Source: Brevibacterium sp. CS2 | GTDB lineage: Bacteria > Actinomycetota > Actinomycetes > Actinomycetales > Brevibacteriaceae | Reading direction: 5' to 3' | DNA length: 64,000 nucleotides | NCBI RefSeq assembly: GCF_005280295.1 | Contig: NZ_CP040020.1 | Coordinates: 2,294,001 to 2,358,000 of the forward strand | Shown: in pieces, positions 19,278-27,345 of the stretch | Position numbering within the stretch: the first letter of the stretch is position 1 | Layout of the letters: each line of letters opens with the position of its first letter | Notes under the pieces: model-generated | Database searches by the model: none | Told to the model about the DNA's origin: nothing | Seen by the model: only the letters and a program-made list of their open reading frames with translations | Program-made: the position numbers and the translations under genes

Positions 19278-20936
19278 ATGCATCGGCGCACCGGTCTGCT
19301 GCTCGTCGGTGTCGTGCTCGCGGTCCTCGCGCTCCTCGTGTCCCTCCTCATCGTCCTCGATCCCGAGCTCGGCACCTCGCCGGAGTCCGCGGCCCGGCGC
19401 GCTGCCGAATCGCTCCAGGAGGACGCGGTGGCCCACGGGCCCTGGACCGACCCGCAGGCCGCGGAACGGGAGTACGCGAAAGTGCGCGCCCCGCTGCGGA
19501 CCACCCGTCTGCTCACCCCGACCGTCGTCGATGTGCTCGAGGTCCGCAGCACCGGAGAGGCGAGCGCGCAGGCGGTGCTCCACTGGGGGTGGACGACGGA
19601 CCCGGAATCGGAGACCGGGATCCCCGACTGGACGTACACCTCCGTGCTCGAAGTGCGCAAGCACCGACTGTCCTGGCAGGCCGAGTTCGTGCCCGCGGTG
19701 GTCCACCCCGACCTCACAGGCGGCCACGTCTTCGCCGTCGAGTCCGCTCCGGCGCAGCGCGGGCAGATCCGCGGGGCCGGCGATGCCGTGCTCACGAGCA
19801 CTGAGGCCGTCGTCGACGTCGGGATCGAACCCGGCCGCGTCGAGGACCTCGATGAGGTGCTGCGGGTGCTCGAGGCGGAGCTCGACGTGGATCCCGGACC
19901 GCTGCGGGACCGGGTGGAGAGCGCTGCGGCCACCGCCTTCGTGCCGGTGATCACCCTGCGCGAGCGCGACTACATCGACGTCGCCGGGGCCATCCGGCCG
20001 ATCCCCGGCACGGTGTTCCGCCGCAGCGAGCGCTCGATCCCGGTGCGCCAGGGCCTCGGCCCGCTGCTGCTCGGCCGCGTGGGCGAGGCCACCGCCGAGG
20101 AGATCGCCGCCGCACCCGCCCGGGTGCGCCCCGGGGAACTCGTGGGCCGCGGCGGCCTCCAGGAGCACTACGAGGAGGAGCTCGCCGGGTCCGACGGGTA
20201 CACCCTGTCCATCGCGACGGCACCCGTGGACGGAGAGTCGGCACCGGAAGAACCCGCCGCCGAGCCGCTGCTCACCGTCGACCCGGTGCCCGGCCGGCCG
20301 GTCCGCACGACGATCGACCTCGCGGTGCAGGCCGCGGCCGAGGCCGCCCTTCAGGACACCGGATCCCCGGCGGCGCTCATCGCCGTCGACCCCGGCACCG
20401 GAGAGATCCGCGCGGTCGCGAACGCCGACGGCGGATTCGACCGGGCGCTGCGCGGCGGCTACTCCGACGGCCCGCACTCCCTGCTCGTCGAGGCGCTGCT
20501 CGAGCAGCGCGGCGAGGATCCGGACGACCCCGGCCGGCAGACGAGGGCGGCGGCCGACCTCGGGATGAGCGGCCTCGACATCGGTCTGCCCGCGCTGTCG
20601 GCACGGACCGCCGGCGCCGGGCTCACCGGCAGCCCGATCGCCGCGGCGGCCGGCGCCTCCTCGGTGCTCGCCGGGGGCACCTCTGCGCCGGCCCTCGTCA
20701 CCGAGGCCGGCGGCGCGCCGCGCAGACTCGCGGGCACCGCCGGGTCGCTCACCGCGGCAGAGGCCCGGGCGCTGCGGCCGGTCCTGAACCGGCCCGCGGA
20801 CACCGGTGCGACGACATGGCGCATCGGGGAGACGGAGCACGCGGGCGTAGGACTGCTGTTCGTGCTCGTCGTGGAGTCCGCGGACCGCGGGGAGGCCGAC
20901 CGCGCCGCGGAGCGCTTCCGGGAGCAGCTCGGCTGA
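19278..20936 (+). CDS. Penicillin-binding-protein-like protein with the catalytic motifs missing
   Basis: A 552-residue class B PBP relative. A membrane anchor (LLLVGVVLAVLALLVSLLIVL) is followed by an NTF2-like MecA_N domain (~30-150), a PBP dimerisation domain (~155-330; GQIRGAGDAVL, IPGTVFRRS) and the start of a transpeptidase domain (TTIDLAVQAAAEAAL, AALIAVDPGTGEIRAVAN, ~345-385). Where active PBPs have the SxxK box after a PPGS turn, this one reads GGYSDGPHSLLVEALL with no Ser-x-x-Lys. The SxN region is deleted, and the usual K(S/T)G box is replaced by WRIGETEHAG. Later blocks (GAGLTGSPIAAAAGASSVLAGGT) are kept, so this is an intact open frame of a non-catalytic paralogue and not random decay. 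It may act as a scaffold or regulator of wall synthesis; that is inference. Confidence 0.82.
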   Translation: MHRRTGLLLVGVVLAVLALLVSLLIVLDPELGTSPESAARRAAESLQEDAVAHGPWTDPQAAEREYAKVRAPLRTTRLLTPTVVDVLEVRSTGEASAQAVLHWGWTTDPESETGIPDWTYTSVLEVRKHRLSWQAEFVPAVVHPDLTGGHVFAVESAPAQRGQIRGAGDAVLTSTEAVVDVGIEPGRVEDLDEVLRVLEAELDVDPGPLRDRVESAAATAFVPVITLRERDYIDVAGAIRPIPGTVFRRSERSIPVRQGLGPLLLGRVGEATAEEIAAAPARVRPGELVGRGGLQEHYEEELAGSDGYTLSIATAPVDGESAPEEPAAEPLLTVDPVPGRPVRTTIDLAVQAAAEAALQDTGSPAALIAVDPGTGEIRAVANADGGFDRALRGGYSDGPHSLLVEALLEQRGEDPDDPGRQTRAAADLGMSGLDIGLPALSARTAGAGLTGSPIAAAAGASSVLAGGTSAPALVTEAGGAPRRLAGTAGSLTAAEARALRPVLNRPADTGATTWRIGETEHAGVGLLFVLVVESADRGEADRAAERFREQLG

Positions 20937-20996
20937 GCATCTATAACGGATGCGTCTCGATTCGGGACCAATGACCGCCATTCGGGGTCGGAGTGA

Positions 20997-21013
20997 CCTG
21001 CACCACGTGCAGG
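20997..21013. promoter_or_regulatory. Operator-like palindrome in the gluABCD promoter
   Basis: CCTGCAC (20997-21003) and GTGCAGG (21007-21013) form a perfect 7-bp inverted repeat with a 3-base centre. It sits directly upstream of a -10-like TATTGT (21019-21024), from which the gluA ATG at 21032 is only 7 bases away, so a protein bound here would block the promoter. The regulator is not evident in the window. Confidence 0.5.
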
Positions 21014-21031
21014 GTGTTTATTGTGATCCAC

Positions 21032-21817
21032 ATGACAGCTGATCCGAACCCCGCGCAGACCTCCCCGCAGCCTGCTCCCGGCCGGCCGCTGGTGGAGATC
21101 ACGAACGTCGACAAGCACTTCGGCGAGTTCCACGCGCTCAAGGACATCACCCTCACCGTGCACCACGGCGAGGTCGTCGTCGTCATCGGCCCGTCGGGCT
21201 CCGGGAAGTCGACGCTGTGCCGCACGATCAACAGGCTCGAGACGATCGACAACGGCACGATCACCATCGACGGGAAGGTCCTCCCGGAGGAGGGTGCCCA
21301 GCTCGCGCAGCTGCGCTCCGACGTCGGCATGGTCTTCCAGTCGTTCAACCTCTTCGCCCACAAGACGATCCTCGAGAACGTCACGCTCGGCCCGATCAAG
21401 GTGCGCAAGCTGGGGAAGGCCGATGCCGACGCCCTCGCGATGGACCTGCTCACCCGGGTGGGCGTCGAGCACCAGGCGCAGAAGTTCCCCGCCCAGCTGT
21501 CCGGCGGCCAGCAGCAGCGCGTCGCGATCGCGCGAGCACTGGCGATGAAGCCCAAGGTCATGCTGTTCGACGAACCGACCTCGGCGCTCGACCCGGAGAT
21601 GATCAACGAGGTCCTCGACGTCATGGTCGAGCTCGCGCAGGACGGCATGACCATGGTCGTCGTCACCCACGAGATGGGATTCGCGCGCAAGGCGGCGAAC
21701 CGGGTGGCCTTCATGGCCGACGGGGAGATCGTCGAGGTCGCGGAGCCGGAGACCTTCTTCACCGCTCCGAGGTCCGAGCGGGCCAAGGACTTCCTGTCCA
21801 AGATCCTCACCCACTAA
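21032..21817 (+). CDS. gluA: Glutamate ABC transporter ATP-binding protein
   Basis: A 261-residue polar amino acid ABC ATPase that powers glutamate uptake. Walker A is GPSGSGKST, the Q loop is [10 protein letters not shown], the signature [15 protein letters not shown], Walker [15 protein letters not shown] and the switch His VVVTHEMGF. Gene order ATPase, binding protein, permease, permease matches gluABCD of Corynebacterium glutamicum. I start at the ATG 21032 (MTADPN), 7 bases after a -10 box and with no ribosome site, so the mRNA is probably leaderless; the extra 13 codons of a longer reading are Cys-rich and unlike the family. The gap to gluB is nine bases. Confidence 0.95.
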   Translation: MTADPNPAQTSPQPAPGRPLVEITNVDKHFGEFHALKDITLTVHHGEVVVVIGPSGSGKSTLCRTINRLETIDNGTITIDGKVLPEEGAQLAQLRSDVGMVFQSFNLFAHKTILENVTLGPIKVRKLGKADADALAMDLLTRVGVEHQAQKFPAQLSGGQQQRVAIARALAMKPKVMLFDEPTSALDPEMINEVLDVMVELAQDGMTMVVVTHEMGFARKAANRVAFMADGEIVEVAEPETFFTAPRSERAKDFLSKILTH

Positions 21818-21826
21818 GGAGACACC

Positions 21827-22738
21827 ATGAAGAAACTGCACACTCTCCTCGCGGCCTCGGCCGCCGGCATCCTGGCGCTGAGCGCCTGCGGTCAGAGCGG
21901 CACCCCGGAGACGGGCGGCGGAGGCGGCGAAGGCGGCGGCGACACCGCTGCCGAGGCGCCCCAGTACGAGGTCGCATCCGACGTCGACCTCGCCGACAGC
22001 CCGACCTGGTCCGCGGCGAACGACGCCGGGACCCTCAAGGTCGGCGTGAAGTTCGACCAGCCGGGACTCGGCAACAAGGACGCCACCGCCGATGCCCCCG
22101 AGGGCTTCGACATCGAGATCGCCAAGATCACCGCCGCCGCGCTCGGCTTCGAGCCCGACCAGATCGAATGGGTCGAGACCGTGTCGGCCAACCGCGAGCC
22201 CTTCCTCCAGCAGGGCAACGTCGACCTCGTCGTCGCCACCTACACGATCAACGACGAGCGCAAGGAGGTCGTCGACTTCGCCGGACCGTACTACGTCGCC
22301 GGTCAGGATCTCCTCGTGGCCGAGGACTCCGAGATCGCCGGACCGGACGACCTCGCCGGAACCACCGTGTGCTCGGTCGACGGCTCCACCCCGGCCCAGC
22401 GGATCCAGGACGAGTACGGCGACGCCGAGCTCGTCACCTACGACGCCTACTCCAAGTGCGTCGAGGACCTGCAGACCGGCAACGTCGACGCGGTGACCAC
22501 CGACGACGCGATCCTCCGCGGCTACGCCGCGCAGTACGAGGGCGAGTTCAAGGTCGTCGGCGAGCCCTTCTCCGACGAGCCCTACGGCATCGGCCTGCCC
22601 AAGGACGACCAGGCCCTGCGCGACGCGGTCAACGATGCGCTCGAGCAGGCAGGGGAGGACGGCACCTGGACCGAGGCGTTCGAGTACACCCTCGGCGACT
22701 CCTCCGGCGTCGAGCAGCCTGCGGTCGACCGCTACTGA
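21827..22738 (+). CDS. gluB: Glutamate-binding lipoprotein of the ABC transporter
   Basis: A 303-residue periplasmic-type solute-binding lipoprotein. The signal peptide (MKKLHTLLAASAAGILAL) ends in the lipobox LSAC, whose Cys would carry the lipid anchor, followed by a Gly/Glu-rich linker. The mature domain is a class II amino acid binding fold (GTLKVGVKFDQPGLG, GFDIEIAKITAAALG, RKEVVDFAGPYYVAGQDLL, TTDDAILRGYA, YGIGLPKDDQALRDAVNDAL). Eight bases separate it from a GGAGACACC site after gluA. A strong stem-loop lies just past its stop, which may stabilise this part of the transcript so that the binding protein is made in excess over the permeases. Confidence 0.95.
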   Translation: MKKLHTLLAASAAGILALSACGQSGTPETGGGGGEGGGDTAAEAPQYEVASDVDLADSPTWSAANDAGTLKVGVKFDQPGLGNKDATADAPEGFDIEIAKITAAALGFEPDQIEWVETVSANREPFLQQGNVDLVVATYTINDERKEVVDFAGPYYVAGQDLLVAEDSEIAGPDDLAGTTVCSVDGSTPAQRIQDEYGDAELVTYDAYSKCVEDLQTGNVDAVTTDDAILRGYAAQYEGEFKVVGEPFSDEPYGIGLPKDDQALRDAVNDALEQAGEDGTWTEAFEYTLGDSSGVEQPAVDRY

Positions 22739-22758
22739 TCCGTGCCCGCGCGAGTGCT

Positions 22759-22789
22759 CCCGGGTGAGGGTCGACGGCCCTCACCCGGG
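22759..22789 (+). terminator. Intercistronic stem-loop between gluB and gluC
   Basis: Perfect 12-bp stem cccgggtgaggg (22759-22770) with its complement (22778-22789) around a 7-base loop. There is no U-tract, and gluC/gluD must be expressed from the same transcript, so it more likely attenuates or protects mRNA 3' ends than terminates fully. Confidence 0.6.
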
Positions 22790-22840
22790 GCGCCTCGGGC
22801 GGACCTCACCCAGCTTGACCGAACCGAAAGCTGATCGCCC

Positions 22841-23503
22841 GTGTCATTCCTCGATATGACCCAGCTGTTCCTCAGCGGCACGTGGGGAACGCTGAGACTC
22901 TTCCTCCTCACGCTCGTGGGCTGCCTGGTCCTCGGCACGATCCTCGCCGCGATGCGGGTCTCACCCACTCCCGTGCTCCGGGTCACCGCCCACACCTACG
23001 TCAACGTGGTGCGCAACACGCCGCTGACCCTGGTGATGTTCTTCTGCGTGTTCGGCCTGCCCTACCTCGACATCCGGTTCGCCGAGAGCGCCGGACTCAA
23101 CTCGATGATCCTGGCGACGATCGCGCTCATCGCCTACACCGCCTGCTTCGTCGCCGAGACCCTGCGCTCCGGCATCGCCACGGTGCCGGTGGGGCAGGCC
23201 GAGGCGGCCCGCGCGATCGGTCTGACCTTCGGCCAGACCCTGTCCACGGTGGTGCTCCCGCAGGCCGTGCGCACAGTCATCCCGCCGCTCGGCAGCGTCA
23301 TCATCGCGATGCTCAAGAACACCTCGATCGCGTCGGCGTTCAACAACCGCGAACTCATGTCGGCGATGCGCAACGCGATCGAGCTGCGCGGCGACCTCGT
23401 CATCACGATCCTGCTCGCCACGGCCGTCGTCTACCTCGTGCTGGCGCTGATCCTCGGCCGGGTGTTCGACCTCCTCGAGAAGAAGCTGGTGATCCTCCGA
23501 TGA
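22841..23503 (+). CDS. gluC: Glutamate ABC transporter permease GluC
   Basis: A 220-residue inner-membrane permease of the HisM/HisQ type. Several membrane helices alternate with the family's conserved segments NVVRNTPLTLVMFF near the start and the EAA loop VGQAEAARAIGLTFGQTLSTVVLPQAV, which contacts the ATPase GluA. The start is GTG at 22841 (MSFLDMTQ) about 8 bases after GAAAG; it lies 100 bases beyond gluB and past the stem-loop. Its stop overlaps the gluD start in ATGA, so the two permeases are co-translated and form the heterodimeric channel. Confidence 0.94.
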   Translation: MSFLDMTQLFLSGTWGTLRLFLLTLVGCLVLGTILAAMRVSPTPVLRVTAHTYVNVVRNTPLTLVMFFCVFGLPYLDIRFAESAGLNSMILATIALIAYTACFVAETLRSGIATVPVGQAEAARAIGLTFGQTLSTVVLPQAVRTVIPPLGSVIIAMLKNTSIASAFNNRELMSAMRNAIELRGDLVITILLATAVVYLVLALILGRVFDLLEKKLVILR

Positions 23504-24330
23504 GCGCGCCCACCCAGGTCCTCTTCGACGCCCCGGGCCCCAGGGCGCGGCGGAACAACGTCATCATGTCCGTGGTGTCGGTGCTCGTGCTGCTCGGCAT
23601 CATCGCGTTCATCGTCTGGAAGTTCTACGACGCCGGCCAGCTCGAGCCGAACCGGTGGAGCCCCTTCACCTACACCGGCATCCAGCAGGTGCTGCTGCGG
23701 GGGATGGGCGCCACCCTGTCCGTCGCGGCGGTCGCGACTCTGCTCGCCCTGGCCGTCGGACTCGTCTTCGCGCTGCTGCGCCTGGCCCCGACGCGCGCGA
23801 TCTCGCTGCCCTCGACGATCGTGCTCGAGGTGTTCCGCGGCGTCCCCGTGCTGCTCCTGATCTTCGCGACGTTCATGATCTTCGGCAACCGGATCGGACC
23901 GTTCTGGTCGGTGGTCATCGGGCTCACGCTCTACAACGGCATGGTCATCGCGGAGATCATCCGTGCCGGCATCCTCGCCGTGCCCAAGGGGCAGCGCGAG
24001 GCGGCGATGGCGATCGGTCTGCGCAGCTCCCAGACGATGGGTCTCGTGCTCCTGCCGCAGGCGCTGCGGGCGATGATGCCGACGCTCATCGCCCAGGTCG
24101 TGGTGCTGCTCAAGGATTCCGCGCTCGGCTTCATGGTGACCTACCAGGACCTGCTCTACCAGGTCAACGCGATCGGCCGCCAGTACAACAACCTGCTCCC
24201 GACCTTCATCGTCGGCGCGCTGCTCTACATCGCCATCAACATGATCGTCGCCGCGTCCGCGCAGTGGCTCGAGCGCCGCCTGCAGTCGAAGACCGCCGGG
24301 GGCTCGGGCCCGGCGAACGCCATCGACTGA
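23500..24330 (+). CDS. gluD: Glutamate ABC transporter permease GluD
   Basis: A 276-residue second permease. It opens with the MSAPTQVLFDAPGPRARRN region typical of actinobacterial GluD, then a first helix (VSVLVLLGIIAFIVW), further helices and the EAA loop VPKGQREAAMAIGLRSSQTMGLVLLPQAL. IVLEVFRGVPVLLLIF is the usual N-terminal conserved block. Start ATG overlaps the gluC stop. The operon ends here, facing a thioesterase gene on the opposite strand across 72 bases that contain GC-rich repeats (gacgacgcggcg twice) but no clear hairpin with a U-tract. Confidence 0.94.
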   Translation: MSAPTQVLFDAPGPRARRNNVIMSVVSVLVLLGIIAFIVWKFYDAGQLEPNRWSPFTYTGIQQVLLRGMGATLSVAAVATLLALAVGLVFALLRLAPTRAISLPSTIVLEVFRGVPVLLLIFATFMIFGNRIGPFWSVVIGLTLYNGMVIAEIIRAGILAVPKGQREAAMAIGLRSSQTMGLVLLPQALRAMMPTLIAQVVVLLKDSALGFMVTYQDLLYQVNAIGRQYNNLLPTFIVGALLYIAINMIVAASAQWLERRLQSKTAGGSGPANAID

Positions 24331-24402
24331 CGACGCGGCGTCGAGCGACGACGCGGCGCCCCCGGGCGGGAGGTGCCGGACCGGGGTGCCGCAGGGGTCG
24401 TG

Positions 24403-24909
24403 TCAGCGGCGGACGCCCATGGCCCCGCACACCGGGGCGGGCCAGCCGAGATCCCCGTCGGCGGCGACGGCGGCCTCGAGCGCCTCGCGGAACTCCTCGG
24501 GGAACGCCGCGGCCTTCCGGGCGGTCATGTCGACGTGGACGAGCACGACCTCGAACACGGTCGCGACCCGTTCGCGCTCCCGGTCGAGGATGAGGGTGAT
24601 GAGGTGCACCGACTTCGGACCGACGTCGACGCAGCGCACATGCGCGCTGAGCCGCTCTCCGAGGCGCAACTCGCTGAGGTAGGTGAGGTGGTGCTCCGTG
24701 GTGAACAGGCCGGTCGGCGGCTCGGCCTCATAGAGTCGCTGCAGGCCGAGTCCCTGGCAGAACTTCCACGCCGCCTCGCCGCCGATGTCGAAGAAATGGC
24801 TGATGTTCATGTGCCCGTTCTCGTCGATCCAGTCCTGGGGGACGGTCGCCTCGAGCACGGTGGGCAGGGCATCGACCTGGGCGAAGGTCGGGGTGGTGAA
24901 ATCGGCCAC
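24403..24909 (-). CDS. Hot-dog-fold acyl-CoA thioesterase
   Basis: A 168-residue 4HBT-family protein of the subgroup with the NGHMNISHFFDIGGEAAWKF active-site segment and HHLTYLSELRLGERLSAHV. It is likely to hydrolyse a CoA thioester; specificity is unknown, and it is only distantly like the thioesterase at 14314. I take the GTG at 24909 (VADFTTPTFAQVD), preceded by GAGGAG with 5-base spacing; a longer reading to 24993 would add 28 Arg/Ala-rich residues without a ribosome site. Confidence 0.8.
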   Translation of the reverse strand: MADFTTPTFAQVDALPTVLEATVPQDWIDENGHMNISHFFDIGGEAAWKFCQGLGLQRLYEAEPPTGLFTTEHHLTYLSELRLGERLSAHVRCVDVGPKSVHLITLILDRERERVATVFEVVLVHVDMTARKAAAFPEEFREALEAAVAADGDLGWPAPVCGAMGVRR

Positions 24910-25122
24910 GGGGGCTCCTCGTTCGTCTCGGCGGCATCGGCAAGCACTGTCGAATATATCGGACCCGATGGCGGCGGTGCGTGCAGCGTCCACGGTGAGC
25001 GCACCGCGGGCCTCATCGAGCCGCCGGGGGAGTGATGCCCGTCGGAGGGTCCGCCGGGGCAGCGGTGGGTGCGGATAGACTCGGGGCCATCAGCCCGCCT
25101 GCGCTCGGAAGGGGAGCCGCCC

Positions 25123-25440
25123 ATGAGCACACCTGAGATCGTCACCACGCCCGTCGAGGTCCTCGACAACCTCACCCACGATCGGTTCGAGCTCTGGGCC
25201 TCCGAGCCGGAGCGCACCTTCGTCGGCTTCCTCGGCTACCGGCTCGAGCGGCCCGGGGTCTACGACCTCCAGCACACGATCATCTCCGAATCCTTCGGCC
25301 GCCAGGGGTACGCGCGCACACTCGTGACGAAGGTCCTCGACCAGCTCCGGGAGCGCGAGCAGCGGATCGTGCCCACGTGCTCCTACGTGCAGCGCTACCT
25401 CGAGCGCTTCCCGCAGTACGCGGACCTCGTGGAGTCCTGA
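25123..25440 (+). CDS. Small GNAT-like N-acetyltransferase (NATD1/YjdJ type)
   Basis: A 105-residue single-domain protein. FVGFLGYRLERPGVYDLQHTIISESFGRQGYARTLV contains the short beta hairpin and the CoA-pyrophosphate turn (RQGYA) of the minimal GNAT family, and RIVPTCSYVQRYLERFPQYADLV is its characteristic C-terminal signature. Such proteins are only half the length of ordinary GNATs and their substrates are unknown. The ATG at 25123 follows GGAAGGGGAG. A -10 box TAGACT (25076-25081) gives a leader of about 35 bases. The 3' end meets the convergent Rpf gene with only 10 bases between. Confidence 0.85.
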   Translation: MSTPEIVTTPVEVLDNLTHDRFELWASEPERTFVGFLGYRLERPGVYDLQHTIISESFGRQGYARTLVTKVLDQLREREQRIVPTCSYVQRYLERFPQYADLVES

Positions 25441-25450
25441 GCCCCGCCGC

Positions 25451-26794
25451 TCAGCGGATGCCGAGCTTGCGGGTGCATGCCGGCCAGGCGCCCCAGCCCT
25501 GGACCTTCTGCACCTTCTGCGCGATCTCGATCTGCTGCTCGCGGGTGGCGAGGTGCGCGTTCTTCGCGTACTTGTGGCCGCCGAACGCCTTCCATGTGCT
25601 CGCGGAGAACTGCAGGCCGCCGTAGTACCCGTTGCCGGTGTTGATCTTCCAGTTGCCTCCCGATTCGCACTGCGCCAGGCGGTCCCACACCGGGTCGATC
25701 GTCGTGTAGGTCTTCAGGCCGCCCTGGAAGCGCTGTTCCCACCTGCCGCTGCCGACCTTGCGCTCACTGCCGGTGGGATAGCCCCAGGAGCCGTTCTCCC
25801 AGCCGGCCTTCGCCCACTGGCGCTGCATGCCGCCCTTGGTGGCGTGCGCACCGGTCTTCGGCGACCAGTGGATCTGGCCCTTCTGGAACTTCTGATAGCA
25901 GCCCCCGCCCTTGAGTCCGCAGCGTTCTCCGGAGGTCGGGTAGCCGAGGTCGCCGGTCTCGTGGCCGTTCCAGGCCCAGGCCCGGGCGATCGCGCCGGTG
26001 GTCGCCCGTGCACCGGTCTTCGGTGACCAGTGCACCTCGCCCTTCTGGAACCGCTGGTAGCAGCCGCCGCCGTTCAGGCCGCAGCGCTCGCCGGTCACCG
26101 GGTAGCCGAGCTTCCCGCTCTCGAATCCCAGCCGCGACCAGGCGGTACGGATCCCGCCCTTGGTCGGGTGCGCACCGGTGCCGCTCGACCAGTGGATCTG
26201 GCCCTTCTCGAACCACTGGTAGCAGCCGCCGCCCTTGAGGCCGCAGCGCTCGTTCGACGTGGGGTAGCCGAGCTTCCCGCCCTCGTGCCCGGTCCGGGCC
26301 CAGGTGTTCGCGATCGCGCCGAGGGTCGCATGGGCGCCGGTCTTCGGCGACCAGTGCACCTCGCCCTTCTGGAACCGCTGGTAGCAGCCGCCGCCGCGCA
26401 GACCGCACCGCTCGGCGGTGGTCGGACGGCCGAGGTCGCCGGCGGCGCCGCCGAGGTCGTGCCAGGTCGAGGCGATCGCACCGCGCACCGCGAACGCGCT
26501 GGTGCCGGAGCTCAGTGCATCGCCGGCCGGCGCCTCGGATGCGGGATCCTCGGGAGCGCTCCCGTCCGCTGTGTCATCGGATCCGGCACCCTCGTCCGGG
26601 GCCTCTTCGGGCTGAGCGCCCTCGTCCGGGGCGTCTTCGGGAGCGCTCGGGGGAGCGGTCGTCGCCTCCGCGCTCGGTCCGGTGTCGGTCGAACCGAGGC
26701 CGGCCGCGGAGGCCGAGGCGATGCCGAGCTGGGCGGTCATGGCGAGTGCGGCGACGGCGACCGCCGTGCGCCGTGCGAGATCGGTGATCCTCAT
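25451..26794 (-). CDS. Secreted Rpf-type transglycosylase with five LGFP repeats
   Basis: A 447-residue exported wall enzyme. After a signal peptide (AVAVAALAMTAQLGIASASA) comes an acidic, Pro-rich linker (~32-90), then five tandem LGFP repeats of ~54 residues (~95-365), and last a resuscitation-promoting-factor domain (~370-447). Each of the first four repeats has the block ERCGL-x-GGGCYQ-x-F with two cysteines, a G(K/D)LGYP turn and IHWSP/VHWSP; the fifth lacks the Cys pair. LGFP repeats are thought to anchor proteins in the actinobacterial envelope. The Rpf domain keeps the catalytic Glu in AQCESGGNW and the tail REQQIEIAQKVQ, WPACTRKLG. It should cleave peptidoglycan during growth or resuscitation. 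In classical Rpf proteins the catalytic domain is often N-terminal; here it is at the end. ATG 26794 has GGAG upstream. Confidence 0.92.
   Translation of the reverse strand: MRITDLARRTAVAVAALAMTAQLGIASASAAGLGSTDTGPSAEATTAPPSAPEDAPDEGAQPEEAPDEGAGSDDTADGSAPEDPASEAPAGDALSSGTSAFAVRGAIASTWHDLGGAAGDLGRPTTAERCGLRGGGCYQRFQKGEVHWSPKTGAHATLGAIANTWARTGHEGGKLGYPTSNERCGLKGGGCYQWFEKGQIHWSSGTGAHPTKGGIRTAWSRLGFESGKLGYPVTGERCGLNGGGCYQRFQKGEVHWSPKTGARATTGAIARAWAWNGHETGDLGYPTSGERCGLKGGGCYQKFQKGQIHWSPKTGAHATKGGMQRQWAKAGWENGSWGYPTGSERKVGSGRWEQRFQGGLKTYTTIDPVWDRLAQCESGGNWKINTGNGYYGGLQFSASTWKAFGGHKYAKNAHLATREQQIEIAQKVQKVQGWGAWPACTRKLGIR
25620..26510. repeat. About 160-bp in-gene repeats encoding LGFP modules
   Basis: Five consecutive copies of a roughly 160-bp unit within the Rpf gene. 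Identical stretches such as cagtggatctggcccttct and ccgcagcgctc recur at the same spacing. The DNA-level similarity could allow copy-number change by recombination. Confidence 0.8.
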
Positions 26795-26864
26795 GATGTG
26801 GTCTCCGTCGGTCGGATCGCGATGTGCACCTCGGGCGGGTTCTCGGCCACCGGCGGCACGCGTG

Positions 26865-26884
26865 GAAGATACGTTACGGTATCT
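26865..26884. promoter_or_regulatory. Operator-like dyad upstream of the Rpf gene
   Basis: aagatac-gttacg-gtatctt is a perfect 7-bp inverted repeat with a 6-base centre, about 70 bases before the start codon. A second, looser dyad of TGTCACA/TGTGA half-sites lies at about 26903-26936. Both are in an AT-richer patch that should be the promoter; a TetR- or CRP-type regulator is possible, but none can be assigned. Confidence 0.45.
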
Positions 26885-27073
26885 TAACCATAAGTGCGCA
26901 GTAATGTCACAATGTCGCAACACTGACATAATGTGATGCGCCACTGGGGGAGGCCACACCTCGCGGTGGAAATGTGCGGGGGCGCCGGAGCCCGACTCGA
27001 CGAGGGACAAGGCGGCCTGCGAACGCGAAGCAGGCGGGACCCGGAGAAATCCGGATCCCGCCTGCTCGGTGTG

Positions 27074-27146
27074 CTCCCCCGGCTGGGCTCGAACCAGCGA
27101 CCCTTCGATTAACAGTCGAATGCTCTGCCAACTGAGCTACGGAGGA
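27074..27146 (-). tRNA. tRNA-Asn (anticodon GTT)
   Basis: 73-base cloverleaf. Acceptor stem TCCTCCG (27146-27140) pairs with CGGGGGA (27081-27075); D-arm GCTCAGTTGGCAGAGC; anticodon stem TTCGA/TCGAA with loop CTGTTAA giving anticodon GTT; T-arm with GGTTCGAGCC. CCA is not encoded. Upstream is about 200 bases to the DMT gene without other features. Confidence 0.96.
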
Positions 27147-27333
27147 ATAGCGTGCGTGGTGCCGCACGCGAGAGACCACTCTAGCACCGGGCCTGCCAGA
27201 GGTCCAAGCGGATCGGAATGGCGTGGATCACAGCCCGGGGGAACCTGCCCGACGACCCTGGGGTTTTCCGCCGACCTGCCCGTGAACCCCCGGTTTCCGG
27301 CTCTTCGGGACGGTGCCCGGCGTCCCGCCTGCT

Positions 27334-27339
27334 TAGACT
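27334..27339 (+). promoter_or_regulatory. -10 box of the DMT transporter gene
   Basis: TAGACT, six bases before the GTG at 27346, predicting a leaderless transcript. No convincing -35 and no ribosome site are present, which supports the choice of that GTG. Confidence 0.5.
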
Positions 27340-27345
27340 GTCGGC

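Noticed and set aside
24331..24402. Terminator between gluD and the thioesterase gene
   Set aside because: GC-rich direct repeats are present but no inverted repeat with stem and U-tract can be drawn with confidence.
25620..26510. Possible CRISPR-like repeat array
   Set aside because: Units are ~160 bp, in frame and encode LGFP modules; there are no short repeats with unique spacers.
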